Assembly (NCBI RefSeq): GCF_914271545.1
Contig: NZ_CAJZAH010000001.1
Location: 496,001-560,000, forward strand
Origin: Cupriavidus respiraculi
GTDB taxonomy: Bacteria; Pseudomonadota; Gammaproteobacteria; Burkholderiales; Burkholderiaceae
Reading direction: 5' to 3'
DNA length: 64,000 nt
Numbering within the stretch: position 1 is the stretch's first letter; each line of letters begins with the position of its first letter. Below, piece after piece: positions 1 through 8,170 of the stretch. The notes beneath the pieces are model-generated. The model had not been told where the DNA came from and did no database searches. It saw only the letters and a list, made by a program, of their open reading frames with translations. The position numbers and the translations under genes are program-made.

Positions 1-1551
1 GCGGTGCTGGTCGTCGCCACGCCCTGCCCGCTCATCCTTGCCGTGCCGGTGGCGATCATGGCGGGCGTGTCGCGCTGCGCCCGGCGAGGCGTGTTGGTCA
101 AAGGCGGAGGCGCGCTCGAGCGACTGGCGCAGGCGAGCATCCTGTTCTTCGACAAGACCGGCACACTGACCGGCGGCAATGTCCGTCTTGGCTCGATAGC
201 ATGCGCGCCCGGATGGACGCCCGCAGCGCTGCTGCAAATCTCGGCGTCGCTGGCACAGGCATCCGGCCATGTCGTCGCCGAGGCCATCACCACGGCGGCG
301 CGCGAGCGCGGCTTGCCGATGGAGCTGCCGGCGGACGTCACGGAGACGGCCGGGGCCGGCATCGCTGGCCGCGTCGGCGCCCGCGCCGTATTGCTGGGGT
401 CCCCTGCCTTCGCCGGTGGGCACGAGGACGTGCCGCAATGGTGTCGGGCCATGCAGCAGCGGGCGGCCTATGAGGGTGCCTCGGTCTCGCTGGTGACGGT
501 GGACTGCGCGGTCGTCGGCGCGCTGCAGTTCGTCGACAGGATACGCACCGACACGCCCCGCGCGCTGCGGTTGCTGCGCCACGCCGGCATGCGCAGGGTC
601 GCCATGCTCACCGGCGACCGGCGCGACGTTGCCGAGACCGTCGGGGCGATGCTCGGCGTTGCCGAAGTGCACGCCGACCTTTCCGCCGCCGACAAGCTCG
701 CCGCCATCGAAGCCGCCCGCAGGGAAGGGGTGGTCCTGATGGTGGGCGACGGCGTCAACGACGCGCCGGCGTTGGCGGCCGCGGACGTGGGCGTCGCCAT
801 GGGGGCCCGTGGCGCCGCTGCGTCGGCGGAAGCGGCGGATGTGGTGCTGCTGGTGGACCGGCTGGACAGGCTGGTCGAGGGCGTGCGCATTGCGCGCCGG
901 TCCCGCCGGCTGGCGACGCAGAGCGCCATGACCGGCATGGGCCTGTCGTTCGTGGCGATGGCAGCCGCCGCGCTCGGCTATCTGCCGCCCCTGGCGGGCG
1001 CGGCGCTGCAAGAAGCAATCGATCTCGTGGTGATCGCCAATGCGCTGCGCGCGTTGCGCGGCGAGCGCGCTTTACCGTCCCTGCGCCTGTCCACGGCCGA
1101 CGCCGAGCGGCTGACCCGCGAGCACGCCGCGCTGGCGCCATTGATGGAGCGGATTCGCGCCCTGGCGGACGGCTTGCCGACGATGCCCGCGGACGTAGCG
1201 GGCGCCGAACTGCGCCTGCTGTGCGCGTCCCTCACCGCGACGCTGCTACCCCACGAGCAGCACGACGACATGGCGCTCTATCCGCAACTCGCGCGCCTGA
1301 TCGGTGGCGACGACCCCATGGCCGCCATGAGCGCGATGCATCGCGAGATCTTCCGGGTCGTCCGCCTGCTGCAGCGCATGGCGGACGACTTGCCGCGCGA
1401 TGGCCCGGACGAGCAGCGCATCAGGGAATACCAGCGCCTGTTGTATGGGCTGGACGCGGTCCTGCGCCTGCATTGCGCGCAGGAGGAAGAACTATTCCAC
1501 GCGCTGCGCGATGACGGGCCCGTGGACCGCCGCGCCATGGCGAGCGCGTAG
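1..1551 (+). CDS. P1B-type (P1B-5-like) metal-transporting ATPase with C-terminal hemerythrin-like domain, 5' end missing
   Basis: The 3' part of a heavy-metal efflux P-type ATPase; the N-terminal membrane segments lie before the window. The visible part opens with the metal-site helix motif TPCPL, then the phosphorylation motif DKTGT (about 50 residues in), MLTGDR and the hinge GDGVNDAP (about residue 248). Two closing membrane helices follow (about 309-352). The TPC motif, rather than CPC or SPC, is typical of the P1B-5 subgroup, which is known to carry a C-terminal hemerythrin-like diiron domain. The last 150 residues fit: REHAAL, LLPHEQHDD, MHREIF and HCAQEEELF supply regularly spaced His and Glu ligands. 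Nickel, cobalt or iron export is the family expectation; the metal cannot be read from sequence. It faces the convergent usp gene downstream. Its promoter is outside the window. Confidence 0.88.
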   Translation, partial: AVLVVATPCPLILAVPVAIMAGVSRCARRGVLVKGGGALERLAQASILFFDKTGTLTGGNVRLGSIACAPGWTPAALLQISASLAQASGHVVAEAITTAARERGLPMELPADVTETAGAGIAGRVGARAVLLGSPAFAGGHEDVPQWCRAMQQRAAYEGASVSLVTVDCAVVGALQFVDRIRTDTPRALRLLRHAGMRRVAMLTGDRRDVAETVGAMLGVAEVHADLSAADKLAAIEAARREGVVLMVGDGVNDAPALAAADVGVAMGARGAAASAEAADVVLLVDRLDRLVEGVRIARRSRRLATQSAMTGMGLSFVAMAAAALGYLPPLAGAALQEAIDLVVIANALRALRGERALPSLRLSTADAERLTREHAALAPLMERIRALADGLPTMPADVAGAELRLLCASLTATLLPHEQHDDMALYPQLARLIGGDDPMAAMSAMHREIFRVVRLLQRMADDLPRDGPDEQRIREYQRLLYGLDAVLRLHCAQEEELFHALRDDGPVDRRAMASA

Positions 1552-1637
1552 GCCGGCGCATGGTGGCGAGTGGCGCTGTAGCGCCATGGGACTGCCCGTC
1601 CCGCCCTTGTGACGCGGCGGTGCGGGCGCACCGTCTC

Positions 1638-2090
1638 TCAGGCAGGTGGCGCGCGCACCAGCAGCACGGGCGCGTTGGCCTGGGCGACGACACCCTGCGC
1701 GACGCTGCCCATGACGAGCCGCCGCATGCCGCGGCGACCATGCGTGCCCATCGCGATCAGGTCCGCGCCCCAGCCATTCGCTTCCGCGGCAATGGTGACG
1801 GCAATGTCGCCCTCGACCATCGGCCGACCCAGCAAGGCGGTCTGGTGGCGCAGGCGCGCGGCGGCCAGCCTGCCAGCGGCGCCTGCCAGTACGCTCTCGC
1901 CCGCGGTCGTGAGATCTTCGATCAGCCTCACGGGGTCCAGGCCGGTGACGTCCAGAAACGGACTCCGGTCGTCGACCACGTGCACCACCTCCACCTGGGC
2001 GTTGGCGGCCCGCGCGATCACCATGGCCTGCTCCAGGGCCAGTTCGGACGCCGCGCCGCCGTCCATGGCGACAAGGATTCGCTGGTACAT
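1638..2090 (-). CDS. Universal stress protein (UspA family)
   Basis: A single Usp domain of 150 residues, the usual family length. It starts MYQRILVAMDG and ends with the ATP-binding signature G-x2-G-x9-G-S (MGTHGRRGMRRLVMGS) followed by a PVLLVR strand, so it is an ATP-binding type. I chose the ATG at 2090 because an aggagag ribosome site precedes it and the Usp fold begins exactly there; an upstream in-frame ATG adds 23 unrelated residues. The gene is divergent from the flavodoxin-like gene. Its own promoter contains an Fnr-type box at 2177-2190 and a TACGCT -10 at 2149-2154. Expected role: cytoplasmic survival protein during oxygen or energy limitation (inference from promoter and neighbours). 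Confidence 0.93.
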   Translation of the reverse strand: MYQRILVAMDGGAASELALEQAMVIARAANAQVEVVHVVDDRSPFLDVTGLDPVRLIEDLTTAGESVLAGAAGRLAAARLRHQTALLGRPMVEGDIAVTIAAEANGWGADLIAMGTHGRRGMRRLVMGSVAQGVVAQANAPVLLVRAPPA

Positions 2091-2176
2091 GGCAGTCTCT
2101 CCTGCAAGGCCAGTTCGAGTGGATAACGGTGGGTACGCCCACACGCTAAGCGTAGGCACGCCCGGCTGCTCCGGCC

Positions 2177-2190
2177 TTGATGCGGGTCAA
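2177..2190 (-). promoter_or_regulatory. Fnr/Anr-type box of the usp gene at 1638-2090
   Basis: TTGAT-GCGG-GTCAA, one mismatch from the ideal TTGAT-N4-ATCAA palindrome. On the minus strand a TACGCT -10 lies at 2149-2154, which puts the start point near 2142. The box centre is then at about -41.5, the classic position for Fnr activation. Confidence 0.75.
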
Positions 2191-2235
2191 GGGCAACGCG
2201 CAGCGTGGTCCGGCCCGCAAGCAACGACGGGCAGG

Positions 2236-2249
2236 TTGATGCGCGTCAA
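2236..2249 (+). promoter_or_regulatory. Fnr/Anr-type box of the flavodoxin-like gene
   Basis: TTGAT-GCGC-GTCAA. A TAGGCT -10 at 2271-2276 predicts a start near 2283, so the box is centred at about -40.5. It sits 59 bp from the oppositely acting box of the divergent usp gene. Confidence 0.75.
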
Positions 2250-2319
2250 TGGGGCGGCGATCGCAGCGCCTAGGCTGCAACCCATGACCCTTTCATCCCC
2301 AACCCTGCGGAGCCCTGTC

Positions 2320-2856
2320 ATGACCCGAGCGATCGTGTATTACTCCCGCACCGGAACCTCCCGCAAGGTGGCGGAAGCCCTCGCCGCGCGCACTGGCTGG
2401 CCGCTGGCGGAAGTCGCGGACGCCACCAGCCGTGCAGGCTTGCCCGGTGATCTGCGATGCGTGATCGACGCCCTCCTCCGGCGCCGGGTGGCGTACCGTT
2501 ACGGCGGCCCGCCACTGCAGGAATGCGACCACGTGGTGGTGATCGCGCCCGTGTGGGTCGGACGGCTCGCCGCCCCCATGCGCAGTTTCCTTGCTGCCAG
2601 TGCGGCATCGAAGCCCCTGCGCGCGCGGGTCTCGGCAGTCTGCGTCATGGCGGCGCGCGGGGGCTTCCGCGCCGAGGCCGATGTTGCGCAGCTGACCGGG
2701 CAAAACCCCGCCCCGGCTCTGCTTCTGCTCGAGCGCGACGTGCTTAGCGGCGAGGCGGCGGCAGACATCGACGACTTCGTGCGGGCCCTGCGGCTCGAGG
2801 ATAGCGAGCCCAAGCACCAGGAACGCGCCGTCTGGCTTTCGCCCAGCGAGCCCTGA
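2320..2856 (+). CDS. Flavodoxin-like / FMN-binding protein
   Basis: A 178-residue protein starting MTRAIVYYSRTGTSRKVAEAL, in which YSRTGTSRKVA matches the phosphate-binding loop of flavodoxins (T/S-x-T-G-x-T). VVVIAPVWVGRLAAPMRSFL resembles the second flavin-contacting loop of the WrbA/flavodoxin-like family. It is probably a cytoplasmic FMN protein acting in electron transfer or quinone/nitro reduction under low oxygen; the reaction cannot be named. The ATG at 2320 is preceded by gcggag. An upstream ATG at 2284 coincides with the predicted transcription start and is unlikely. Expression from the Fnr-type promoter at 2236-2276 fits this role. Confidence 0.75.
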   Translation: MTRAIVYYSRTGTSRKVAEALAARTGWPLAEVADATSRAGLPGDLRCVIDALLRRRVAYRYGGPPLQECDHVVVIAPVWVGRLAAPMRSFLAASAASKPLRARVSAVCVMAARGGFRAEADVAQLTGQNPAPALLLLERDVLSGEAAADIDDFVRALRLEDSEPKHQERAVWLSPSEP

Positions 2857-2896
2857 TTCGCCTGGGCCGCGGCGCCTGCCGCTGCGGGGTCCGACC

Positions 2897-2916
2897 GGCC
2901 GGACGTCGATCCGGCC
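2897..2916. terminator. Perfect hairpin between convergent genes
   Basis: GGCCGGA and TCCGGCC form a perfect 7-bp stem around a 6-base loop, between the convergent flavodoxin-like and usp genes. There is no U tract, so termination is inferred from position only. Confidence 0.4.
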
Positions 2917-2927
2917 TCGGCCGCTTG

Positions 2928-3392
2928 TCAGGTACCGCGACGCGTGGGCCCATCCCGCACCAGCAGGACGGGCCGTGCTGTCTGGCTGACGACGAGCTCG
3001 GATACCGAGCCCAGCAACATCCGCCGCACGCCCCGGTGCCCATGGGTACCCATCACGATGACATCCGCGCTCCAACGATCTGCCTCTGCGACGATGGCTT
3101 CGGCCACCGTCGCATCCCCGTGGGGCGCCTCGGTCAGTCGGGTAGTCCAGCGCACGCCCGCCGCGCTCAGGCGCTCGCCGGCCCGCGACAGCACACCCTT
3201 TCCATAGGCGACGACGTCGGCCATCAGCCAGGCCGGGTTGCCGGGAACCGTCTCGAAGGACGGGTCGGTGTCGTCCGCCACAAAGACGGCGCTCACCTCG
3301 GCGCGGGTCGCTAGCGCCATGGCGACGGCCTGCTCCATGGCACGGCCGGAAGCGCGGCTGCCGTCGATGGCCACCAGGATGCGTCGGTACAT
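2928..3392 (-). CDS. Universal stress protein (UspA family)
   Basis: A single Usp domain of 154 residues beginning MYRRILVAIDGSRASGRAM, with the nucleotide loop MGTHGHRGVRRMLLGS and a final PVLLVRDG strand. It is closely similar to the usp proteins at 1638-2090 and 5622-6077 and probably arose by local duplication. The chosen ATG has a gacgagg ribosome site; the open frame continues 17 codons further upstream without homology. It is convergent with the flavodoxin-like gene and driven by the Fnr-type box at 3449-3462. Confidence 0.93.
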   Translation of the reverse strand: MYRRILVAIDGSRASGRAMEQAVAMALATRAEVSAVFVADDTDPSFETVPGNPAWLMADVVAYGKGVLSRAGERLSAAGVRWTTRLTEAPHGDATVAEAIVAEADRWSADVIVMGTHGHRGVRRMLLGSVSELVVSQTARPVLLVRDGPTRRGT

Positions 3393-3448
3393 GGCAACCT
3401 CGTCTCGGAGTGGGTTTTGACAGGGTATGTGGCTTGCGCGCACAGGAC

Positions 3449-3462
3449 TTGATGGCGATCAA
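3449..3462 (-). promoter_or_regulatory. Perfect Fnr/Anr box of the usp gene at 2928-3392
   Basis: TTGAT-GGCG-ATCAA, the exact palindromic consensus. TACCCT at 3422-3427 on the minus strand serves as -10, giving a start near 3415 and a box centre at about -40.5. Confidence 0.82.
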
Positions 3463-3546
3463 CGAAGCTGCCGACGGCTATCGCGGCCTACGACGCGTCT
3501 TATGGGGCGACCCGGCGCGCGACGCCCTTGCGGCAGTGCACGGGCT

Positions 3547-3560
3547 TTGATGCAGAGCAA
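3547..3560 (+). promoter_or_regulatory. Degenerate Fnr/Anr box of the hsp20 gene
   Basis: TTGAT-GCAG-AGCAA: one perfect half-site and one with a single mismatch. A weak -10 (CAAAGT, 3582-3587) sits at the spacing seen in the other promoters and predicts a start near 3594, about 38 bp before the ATG. Confidence 0.55.
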
Positions 3561-3631
3561 ATGGCGATCGCCACGATTTGCCAAAGTAGCAGCATGCGGC
3601 GCACTCGGCGCCGCCACTTCAGGAGATCGAG

Positions 3632-4054
3632 ATGAGCAACATCAAGCGCTACGACCCGTTTTCCATCGAACCGCTGGGCGACATGCTGCAGGGCATGCTG
3701 CGCAACTGGCGGATGCCGCCGGAGCTCGATCTGCCATTCAAGGTCGACGTGACCGAATCAGAGTCCGCCTACGCCGTCACCGCGGACCTGCCCGGCGTGA
3801 AGAAGGAAGACATCAATGTCAATGTGGATCGCGGCACCGTGATGATCTCTGCCAAGCTGGAAAAGGCGTCGGAGCAAAAGGAAGGCGACCGCGTGATCCG
3901 CCAGGAGCGGTACAGCGGTTCGATGCAGCGCGCCTTCACGCTGGACGGCAACATCGATACGGAGAAGATCGATGCGAGCTTCCAGGATGGCGTGCTTCGC
4001 GTCACGCTGCCCAAGAAGGAATCGTCGCAGCAGCAGCGCATCACGGTGCGCTGA
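3632..4054 (+). CDS. Small heat-shock protein, Hsp20/alpha-crystallin family
   Basis: A 140-residue ATP-independent holdase chaperone. After a short N-terminal arm (MSNIKRYDPFSIEPLGDM) the alpha-crystallin domain runs from about residue 35 to 130. It contains the usual ADLPGVKKEDINV strand pair and the A-x-x-x-n-G-v-L-like motif ASFQDGVLRVTLPKK, then a short basic tail. The ribosome site aggagatcgag fixes the start. It has its own Fnr-like box upstream. The two BON-domain genes follow after 52 bases, including a small GCGCCG/CGGCGC hairpin at 4068-4083, so hsp20 and BON may be partly co-transcribed. Confidence 0.95.
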   Translation: MSNIKRYDPFSIEPLGDMLQGMLRNWRMPPELDLPFKVDVTESESAYAVTADLPGVKKEDINVNVDRGTVMISAKLEKASEQKEGDRVIRQERYSGSMQRAFTLDGNIDTEKIDASFQDGVLRVTLPKKESSQQQRITVR

Positions 4055-4106
4055 AACTGCCACTACGGCGCCGACGGCGGCGCATTGCCTTTGCGGGAGT
4101 TTGCAT

Positions 4107-4769
4107 ATGAAGACAGATCACCAGATCCGGAAGGAGGTCGAGGAGGAGCTCGACTGGGACCCGTCGATCGAGGCGGCGTCCATCGGCGTGGAAGTGCACG
4201 ATGGCATTGTGTCGCTGGACGGGCACCTGCCCAGCTATGCCCAGAAGCTGGCGGCGGAGCGCGCCGCAGAACGCGTCGCGGGTGTTCGCGCGGTAGTGGT
4301 CAAGCTCGACGTCCACCCGCCCGGCACCTTTCTGGACGAAGCCATCGCACAGGCGGCCCGCGAGGCGCTGCAGTGGCATGTGCACGTGCCCACGGACGCG
4401 GTCAAGGTCCGCGTGGAGCGCGGCTGGGTCACGCTTTCGGGGCATGTGGACTGGGGCTACCAGAGAAGGCTGGCGGAGCGCATGGTCAGCCAGTTGCGCG
4501 GCGTGGCCGGCGTCGTCAACAACATCCGCATGAGCGAGAAGACCGCACCGCCCGACGTGGAAAAGCGCATCGAGGAGGCGCTGCGCCGCCATGCCCTGCG
4601 CGAGGCGCACCGCATCAGCGTCGATGTGCGGGATGGCACCGCGACCCTGAGCGGCCGGGTCGATTCCCTGCAGGACCGCCGCGCCGCGATCGGGGCGGCG
4701 TGGTCCGCCCGCGGCATCTCGACGGTGGTCGACAAGCTCGAAGTCACGGCAGGGAGACGGACGTCATGA
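4107..4769 (+). CDS. Triple BON-domain protein (first of pair)
   Basis: A 220-residue protein made of three BON domains at about 7-66, 77-145 and 150-215. Each has the alpha-beta pattern ending in V-x-V-x-x-G-x-V-x-L-x-G-x-V (for example VEVHDGIVSLDGHL, VRVERGWVTLSGHV and VDVRDGTATLSGRV). BON domains bind phospholipid or membrane surfaces in the OsmY family. No signal peptide is visible, so it appears cytoplasmic, unlike OsmY. The ATG follows gggag. The stop overlaps the start of the next, paralogous gene by four bases (ATGA), so the two are translationally coupled. Role: envelope or osmotic stress protection (inference). Confidence 0.88.
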   Translation: MKTDHQIRKEVEEELDWDPSIEAASIGVEVHDGIVSLDGHLPSYAQKLAAERAAERVAGVRAVVVKLDVHPPGTFLDEAIAQAAREALQWHVHVPTDAVKVRVERGWVTLSGHVDWGYQRRLAERMVSQLRGVAGVVNNIRMSEKTAPPDVEKRIEEALRRHALREAHRISVDVRDGTATLSGRVDSLQDRRAAIGAAWSARGISTVVDKLEVTAGRRTS

Positions 4770-5419
4770 CAGGCGATATCCAGCTCAAGGAGCATGTGGT
4801 GGAGGAACTGGCCTGGAATCCGGCTGTGGATGCCACGCAGATCGGTGTCCAGGTACGCGACGGCATCGTGACTCTGACCGGCCACCTCGACAGCCACGCC
4901 GCCAAATACGCCGCCGAGGAAGCCATCGGGCGGGTACCCGGTGTGAAGGGACTGGCCGTGGAGATCGACGTGCGCCTGCCCGACGACGCACGGCGCACGG
5001 ACGCCGATATCGCTCGGGCCGCCAGCAACATCCTGGCGTGGACCTCAGTGCTTCCCGCTGACCGCATCCGCGTGATGGTCGAGGGCGGCTGCGTCACGCT
5101 GAGCGGCACGGTCGATTGGCAGTATCAGCGGCAGGCGGCGGAACGCGCCGTGGCGGGCCTGTACGGTGTGGTGAGCGTGGCCAACGCGATTTCGGTGCGG
5201 CCCGCAGTTTCGCCCGACGATGTGAGGCAACGCATCGCAAACGCCATCGAGCGCCAGGCTCAGGAGGATGCCAGCCACGTTACCGTCAGCGTCAAGGACG
5301 GCGTGGTGACACTGTCCGGTAGCGTGCGCACCTGGGCCGAACGCGTCGCCGCGTTCGACGCGGCCTGGTCGGCGCCCGGCGTGGTCAAGGTATCGAACCT
5401 GATTCAGGTAAACCTCTGA
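4766..5419 (+). CDS. Triple BON-domain protein (second of pair)
   Basis: A 217-residue paralogue of the preceding gene with the same three-BON layout (about 6-66, 75-145 and 150-215), including VQVRDGIVTLTGHL, VMVEGGCVTLSGTV and VSVKDGVVTLSGSV. The ATG lies inside the stop of the preceding gene and has an agggag site, so the two are made together, probably in similar amounts. There is no signal peptide or membrane segment. The order hsp20-BON-BON-usp argues for a shared protective function at membranes under stress, which is inference. Confidence 0.88.
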   Translation: MTGDIQLKEHVVEELAWNPAVDATQIGVQVRDGIVTLTGHLDSHAAKYAAEEAIGRVPGVKGLAVEIDVRLPDDARRTDADIARAASNILAWTSVLPADRIRVMVEGGCVTLSGTVDWQYQRQAAERAVAGLYGVVSVANAISVRPAVSPDDVRQRIANAIERQAQEDASHVTVSVKDGVVTLSGSVRTWAERVAAFDAAWSAPGVVKVSNLIQVNL

Positions 5420-5527
5420 TGCCCCTGCGCAGGCCGGAGAGCGGAGCGGTGCACGCGCGGCGGCCGCGCCCTACCGGCCTGGGCGCACGACCACTCGCGT
5501 CTCGGCTCGCCGTGAACGTCCTTGCCC

Positions 5528-5541
5528 TTGACCTTCGTCAA
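5528..5541 (+). promoter_or_regulatory. Fnr/Anr-type box of the usp gene at 5622-6077
   Basis: TTGAC-CTTC-GTCAA, a perfect palindrome of the TTGAC variant. TATGCT at 5563-5568 is a good -10 and places the start near 5575, with the box centred at about -40.5. Confidence 0.75.
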
Positions 5542-5621
5542 GCCTCGTCCGCCACCGCTACCTATGCTGGTGTCGTGCGCCTCCGACTACGTGCAGGGGC
5601 GCGTCCTTCAGGAGATCCCCC

Positions 5622-6077
5622 ATGTATCGAAAAATCCTGCTTGCCGTCGATGGCAGCCGCTCGGCCGATCTTGCCCTGACAGAGGCCGCTCGGATCGCGA
5701 AGGCCATGGGTGCGGAGGTAGAGGTCCTGTTCGTCGCGGACGACAGCGATGTCTTCCTCGGCGCGCCGCATTTCGATCCGACGAAACTGCGGCAAGGCAT
5801 CGTGGCGCTCGGACACCGGACGCTGCGGGCCGCGGGGGAAACGCTGGAAGCGGAAGGCGTGCGTGCCACCACCCGGCTGCTGGAGCAGCCCGTGGCACCC
5901 GGCAAGTTTGCAGCCACCATCGTCGCCGAGGCGGACCGCTGGGGCGCGGACCTCATCGCAATGGGGACGCACGGGCGGCGCGGCATCAATCGCGTGGTCA
6001 TGGGCAGTGTCTCCGAGGGTGTGATCCGTGCCACCACCACCCCCGTGCTGCTGACACGCGCGCCAGGCGAAGAGTAG
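5622..6077 (+). CDS. Universal stress protein (UspA family)
   Basis: A 151-residue single-domain Usp starting MYRKILLAVDGSRSADLAL, with the ATP loop MGTHGRRGINRVVMGS and ending PVLLTRAPGEE. The start is fixed by aggagat just upstream and the domain begins immediately. It is likely the first gene of a run that continues through the secreted protein, alcohol dehydrogenase and DUF1488 genes. No other Fnr box appears between them, and gaps are 31 to 138 bases. Confidence 0.94.
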   Translation: MYRKILLAVDGSRSADLALTEAARIAKAMGAEVEVLFVADDSDVFLGAPHFDPTKLRQGIVALGHRTLRAAGETLEAEGVRATTRLLEQPVAPGKFAATIVAEADRWGADLIAMGTHGRRGINRVVMGSVSEGVIRATTTPVLLTRAPGEE

Positions 6078-6215
6078 GCACCGGGACAGCTACTGCAGCC
6101 ACGAAAGTCACGACAGCCGCGTCCGATCGAGGGCGTGCGCCCGCAGGCGCCGCCACACCGATCCGCAATGCCGCACAGCGTCGGCCGTCCAATCCTCTGA
6201 GCGGAGTAACAGACA

Positions 6216-6985
6216 ATGGCAAGTACATACAGGCACTTCCGGATGATCGGGATGACCTTGCTGGCGATCGCCACAGCAGTTGCACAGGCGCAACCTCCGG
6301 ACAACCGCCCAGGGCCGCGTGGCGGGCCGCCGGCGACGAGAGGCGCGGACATGATCACCAGCGAGGAGCGAGCCGCCTTTTGCACCCGCATGCGCGAGAG
6401 CCGAACGCCGGAGGAACGCGAGGCCATCATGCGTGGCATGCACGAGCTGATGCAATCGCGGGCCCGCGAGCGCGGCGTGCCGCCGCCGCAGGGCCAGGGA
6501 TATGGCCCCCGTGGCTTGGATCAAGGAATGGGCTGCGGGCCGATGATGGAAGGTGGGCCGCGCGGTCCCGCAAGATCGGGCGCCCCGCCCGCGGCGGCCG
6601 GAGCCGGCAGCGGCGCGGCGGCGATACCTCCCACCGCCGGCGGGGTGGCCTCTCCACGCGAACGGCAGGTCGACGGGCTGGTCTACCTGAGCGGCGGCAT
6701 CGGCACCGACGAAGCCGCGGCGATGCGCAGCGCTGCAGACCGCTACAGCTTGCGGCTCACCTTCAGTGGCAGGGGGGCGAATACCTGGCCGATGTCGAAT
6801 CGCGCATCTACCGCCCCGACGGCAAGCAGATATTCGCGGCGATCTCGGACGGCCCTTTCCTGTTTGTGCGACTGCCTCCCGGCAGCTACCGGGTCGTGGC
6901 CACGTGGGAGGGAACGGAGAGGACGGCGCAGGTGACCGTCCCGGCCAGGGGCGGTGTGGCACGCAATCTGACCTGGCCATCGTAG
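6216..6985 (+). pseudogene. Secreted protein with carboxypeptidase-regulatory-like domain, frameshifted in a G tract
   Basis: The protein starts MASTYRHFRMIGMTLLAIA with a Sec-type signal, then a proline/glycine-rich linker. A C-terminal domain starts near LVYLSGGIGTDEAAAMRS. At the six-G run 6772-6777 the frame is lost: the 6216 frame gives an Arg-rich tail to 6935. The continuation EYLADVESRIYRPDGK...LPPGSYRV, which is homologous to the paralogue at 9901-10461, is in the next frame up to 6985. One extra G would restore a protein of about 256 residues. Either it is a recent inactivation, a slippery tract that varies, or a sequencing error. The start has a ggag site. The domain resembles carboxypeptidase-regulatory-like beta-sandwiches (GSYRVVATWEG); the function is not known. 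Confidence 0.7.
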
Positions 6986-7015
6986 GAGACCCTTGCCACC
7001 GGGAGAGAAGCGACC

Positions 7016-8071
7016 ATGCCGGATACCATGCGCGCCATGATCTTCGACGGAGCCCATCCCGCGTTGCGGCTGGACCGCGTTCCCATCCCCGTTCCCGGGC
7101 CGGGCGAAGTTTGTATCGCGGTCTCGGCATGCGGTGTCTGCCGGACCGATCTTCACCTGGTCGACGGCGAACTCCCGCAGCCGAAGGCGCCGGTGATGCC
7201 TGGTCACGAGATCGTGGGGCGCGTGCATGCGCGCGGCGCGGGTGTGACGGCATTTCGCGAAGGCGACCGGGTGGGCGTCCCATGGCTGGGATACACCTGC
7301 GGCCACTGTGCCTTCTGTGCGGCCGGGCGCGAGAACCTGTGCGATTCACCGCAATTCACCGGCTACACCCGGGACGGCGGCTATGCGGACTATGCTGTTG
7401 CCGACGCGCGGTATTGCTTTGCCGTGCCCGACCACTATGACGACGTGCATGCCGCTCCCCTGCTGTGCGCCGGCCTGATCGGCTATCGCACACTGCGCAT
7501 GGCCGGACCCGCACGACGCCTGGGCATCTACGGATACGGCGCCGCCGCCCACCTCGTAGCGCAGATCGCGCTGGCGCAGGGCCGGGAGGTCCATGCGTTT
7601 ACGCGGCCCGGTGACAGCGCGGCCCAGCAGCTTGCCCGCGAGACGGGTGCGGCGACGGTGTGCGGGAGCGACGAGCCGGCGCAGGCACCGCTCGATGCCG
7701 CGCTCATCTTCGCTCCGGTCGGCGCCCTGGTGCCCGTGGCGCTCGGCGCGGTCGTCAAGGGCGGCACGGTGGTCTGCGGTGGCATCCACATGAGCGACAT
7801 CCCCGCTTTTCCCTATCGACTGCTGTGGCAGGAGCGCCGGCTACTGTCGGTCGCCAATCTGACCCGCGCCGACGGTCTGGAGTTGATGCGGATTGCCGCG
7901 CAGACGCCGCTGCGCACACATGTCACGCCCTACCCGCTGGAGCGCGCCAACGCAGCGTTGGACGACCTGCGCCAGGGCCGCCTCGCGGGAGCGGCGGTTC
8001 TCGTCACCGGCAATGCGCCCGGAATTGGCCAGGGCGCGCGGGGGGCCGAACGTCGACAATCCCCGCCATGA
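7016..8071 (+). CDS. Zinc-dependent alcohol dehydrogenase (medium-chain, AdhP-like)
   Basis: A 351-residue NAD(P)-dependent alcohol/aldehyde oxidoreductase. Catalytic zinc ligands are the Cys of GVCRTD (residue 42), His-Glu of PGHE (64-65) and a later Cys. The structural zinc site is complete: Cys95, 98, 101 and 109 in TCGHCAFCAAGRENLC. The Rossmann loop near residue 170 reads GIYGYGAAAHL, with alanines where GxGGxG is usual, as in some AdhA-type relatives. An upstream gggagag decides for the ATG at 7016; a second Met lies four codons on. The low-oxygen neighbours suggest a fermentative or redox-balancing role (inference). Confidence 0.9.
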   Translation: MPDTMRAMIFDGAHPALRLDRVPIPVPGPGEVCIAVSACGVCRTDLHLVDGELPQPKAPVMPGHEIVGRVHARGAGVTAFREGDRVGVPWLGYTCGHCAFCAAGRENLCDSPQFTGYTRDGGYADYAVADARYCFAVPDHYDDVHAAPLLCAGLIGYRTLRMAGPARRLGIYGYGAAAHLVAQIALAQGREVHAFTRPGDSAAQQLARETGAATVCGSDEPAQAPLDAALIFAPVGALVPVALGAVVKGGTVVCGGIHMSDIPAFPYRLLWQERRLLSVANLTRADGLELMRIAAQTPLRTHVTPYPLERANAALDDLRQGRLAGAAVLVTGNAPGIGQGARGAERRQSPP

Positions 8072-8170
8072 CCGCATGGCGGCCCGCGCAGTGCCGCCCG
8101 CTTGCGTCGGCTTCGGCTTGCCGAAGCGCCTGGGCGCCGTTGTCCTTACCTTGACCGGAGTGCCAGCACC

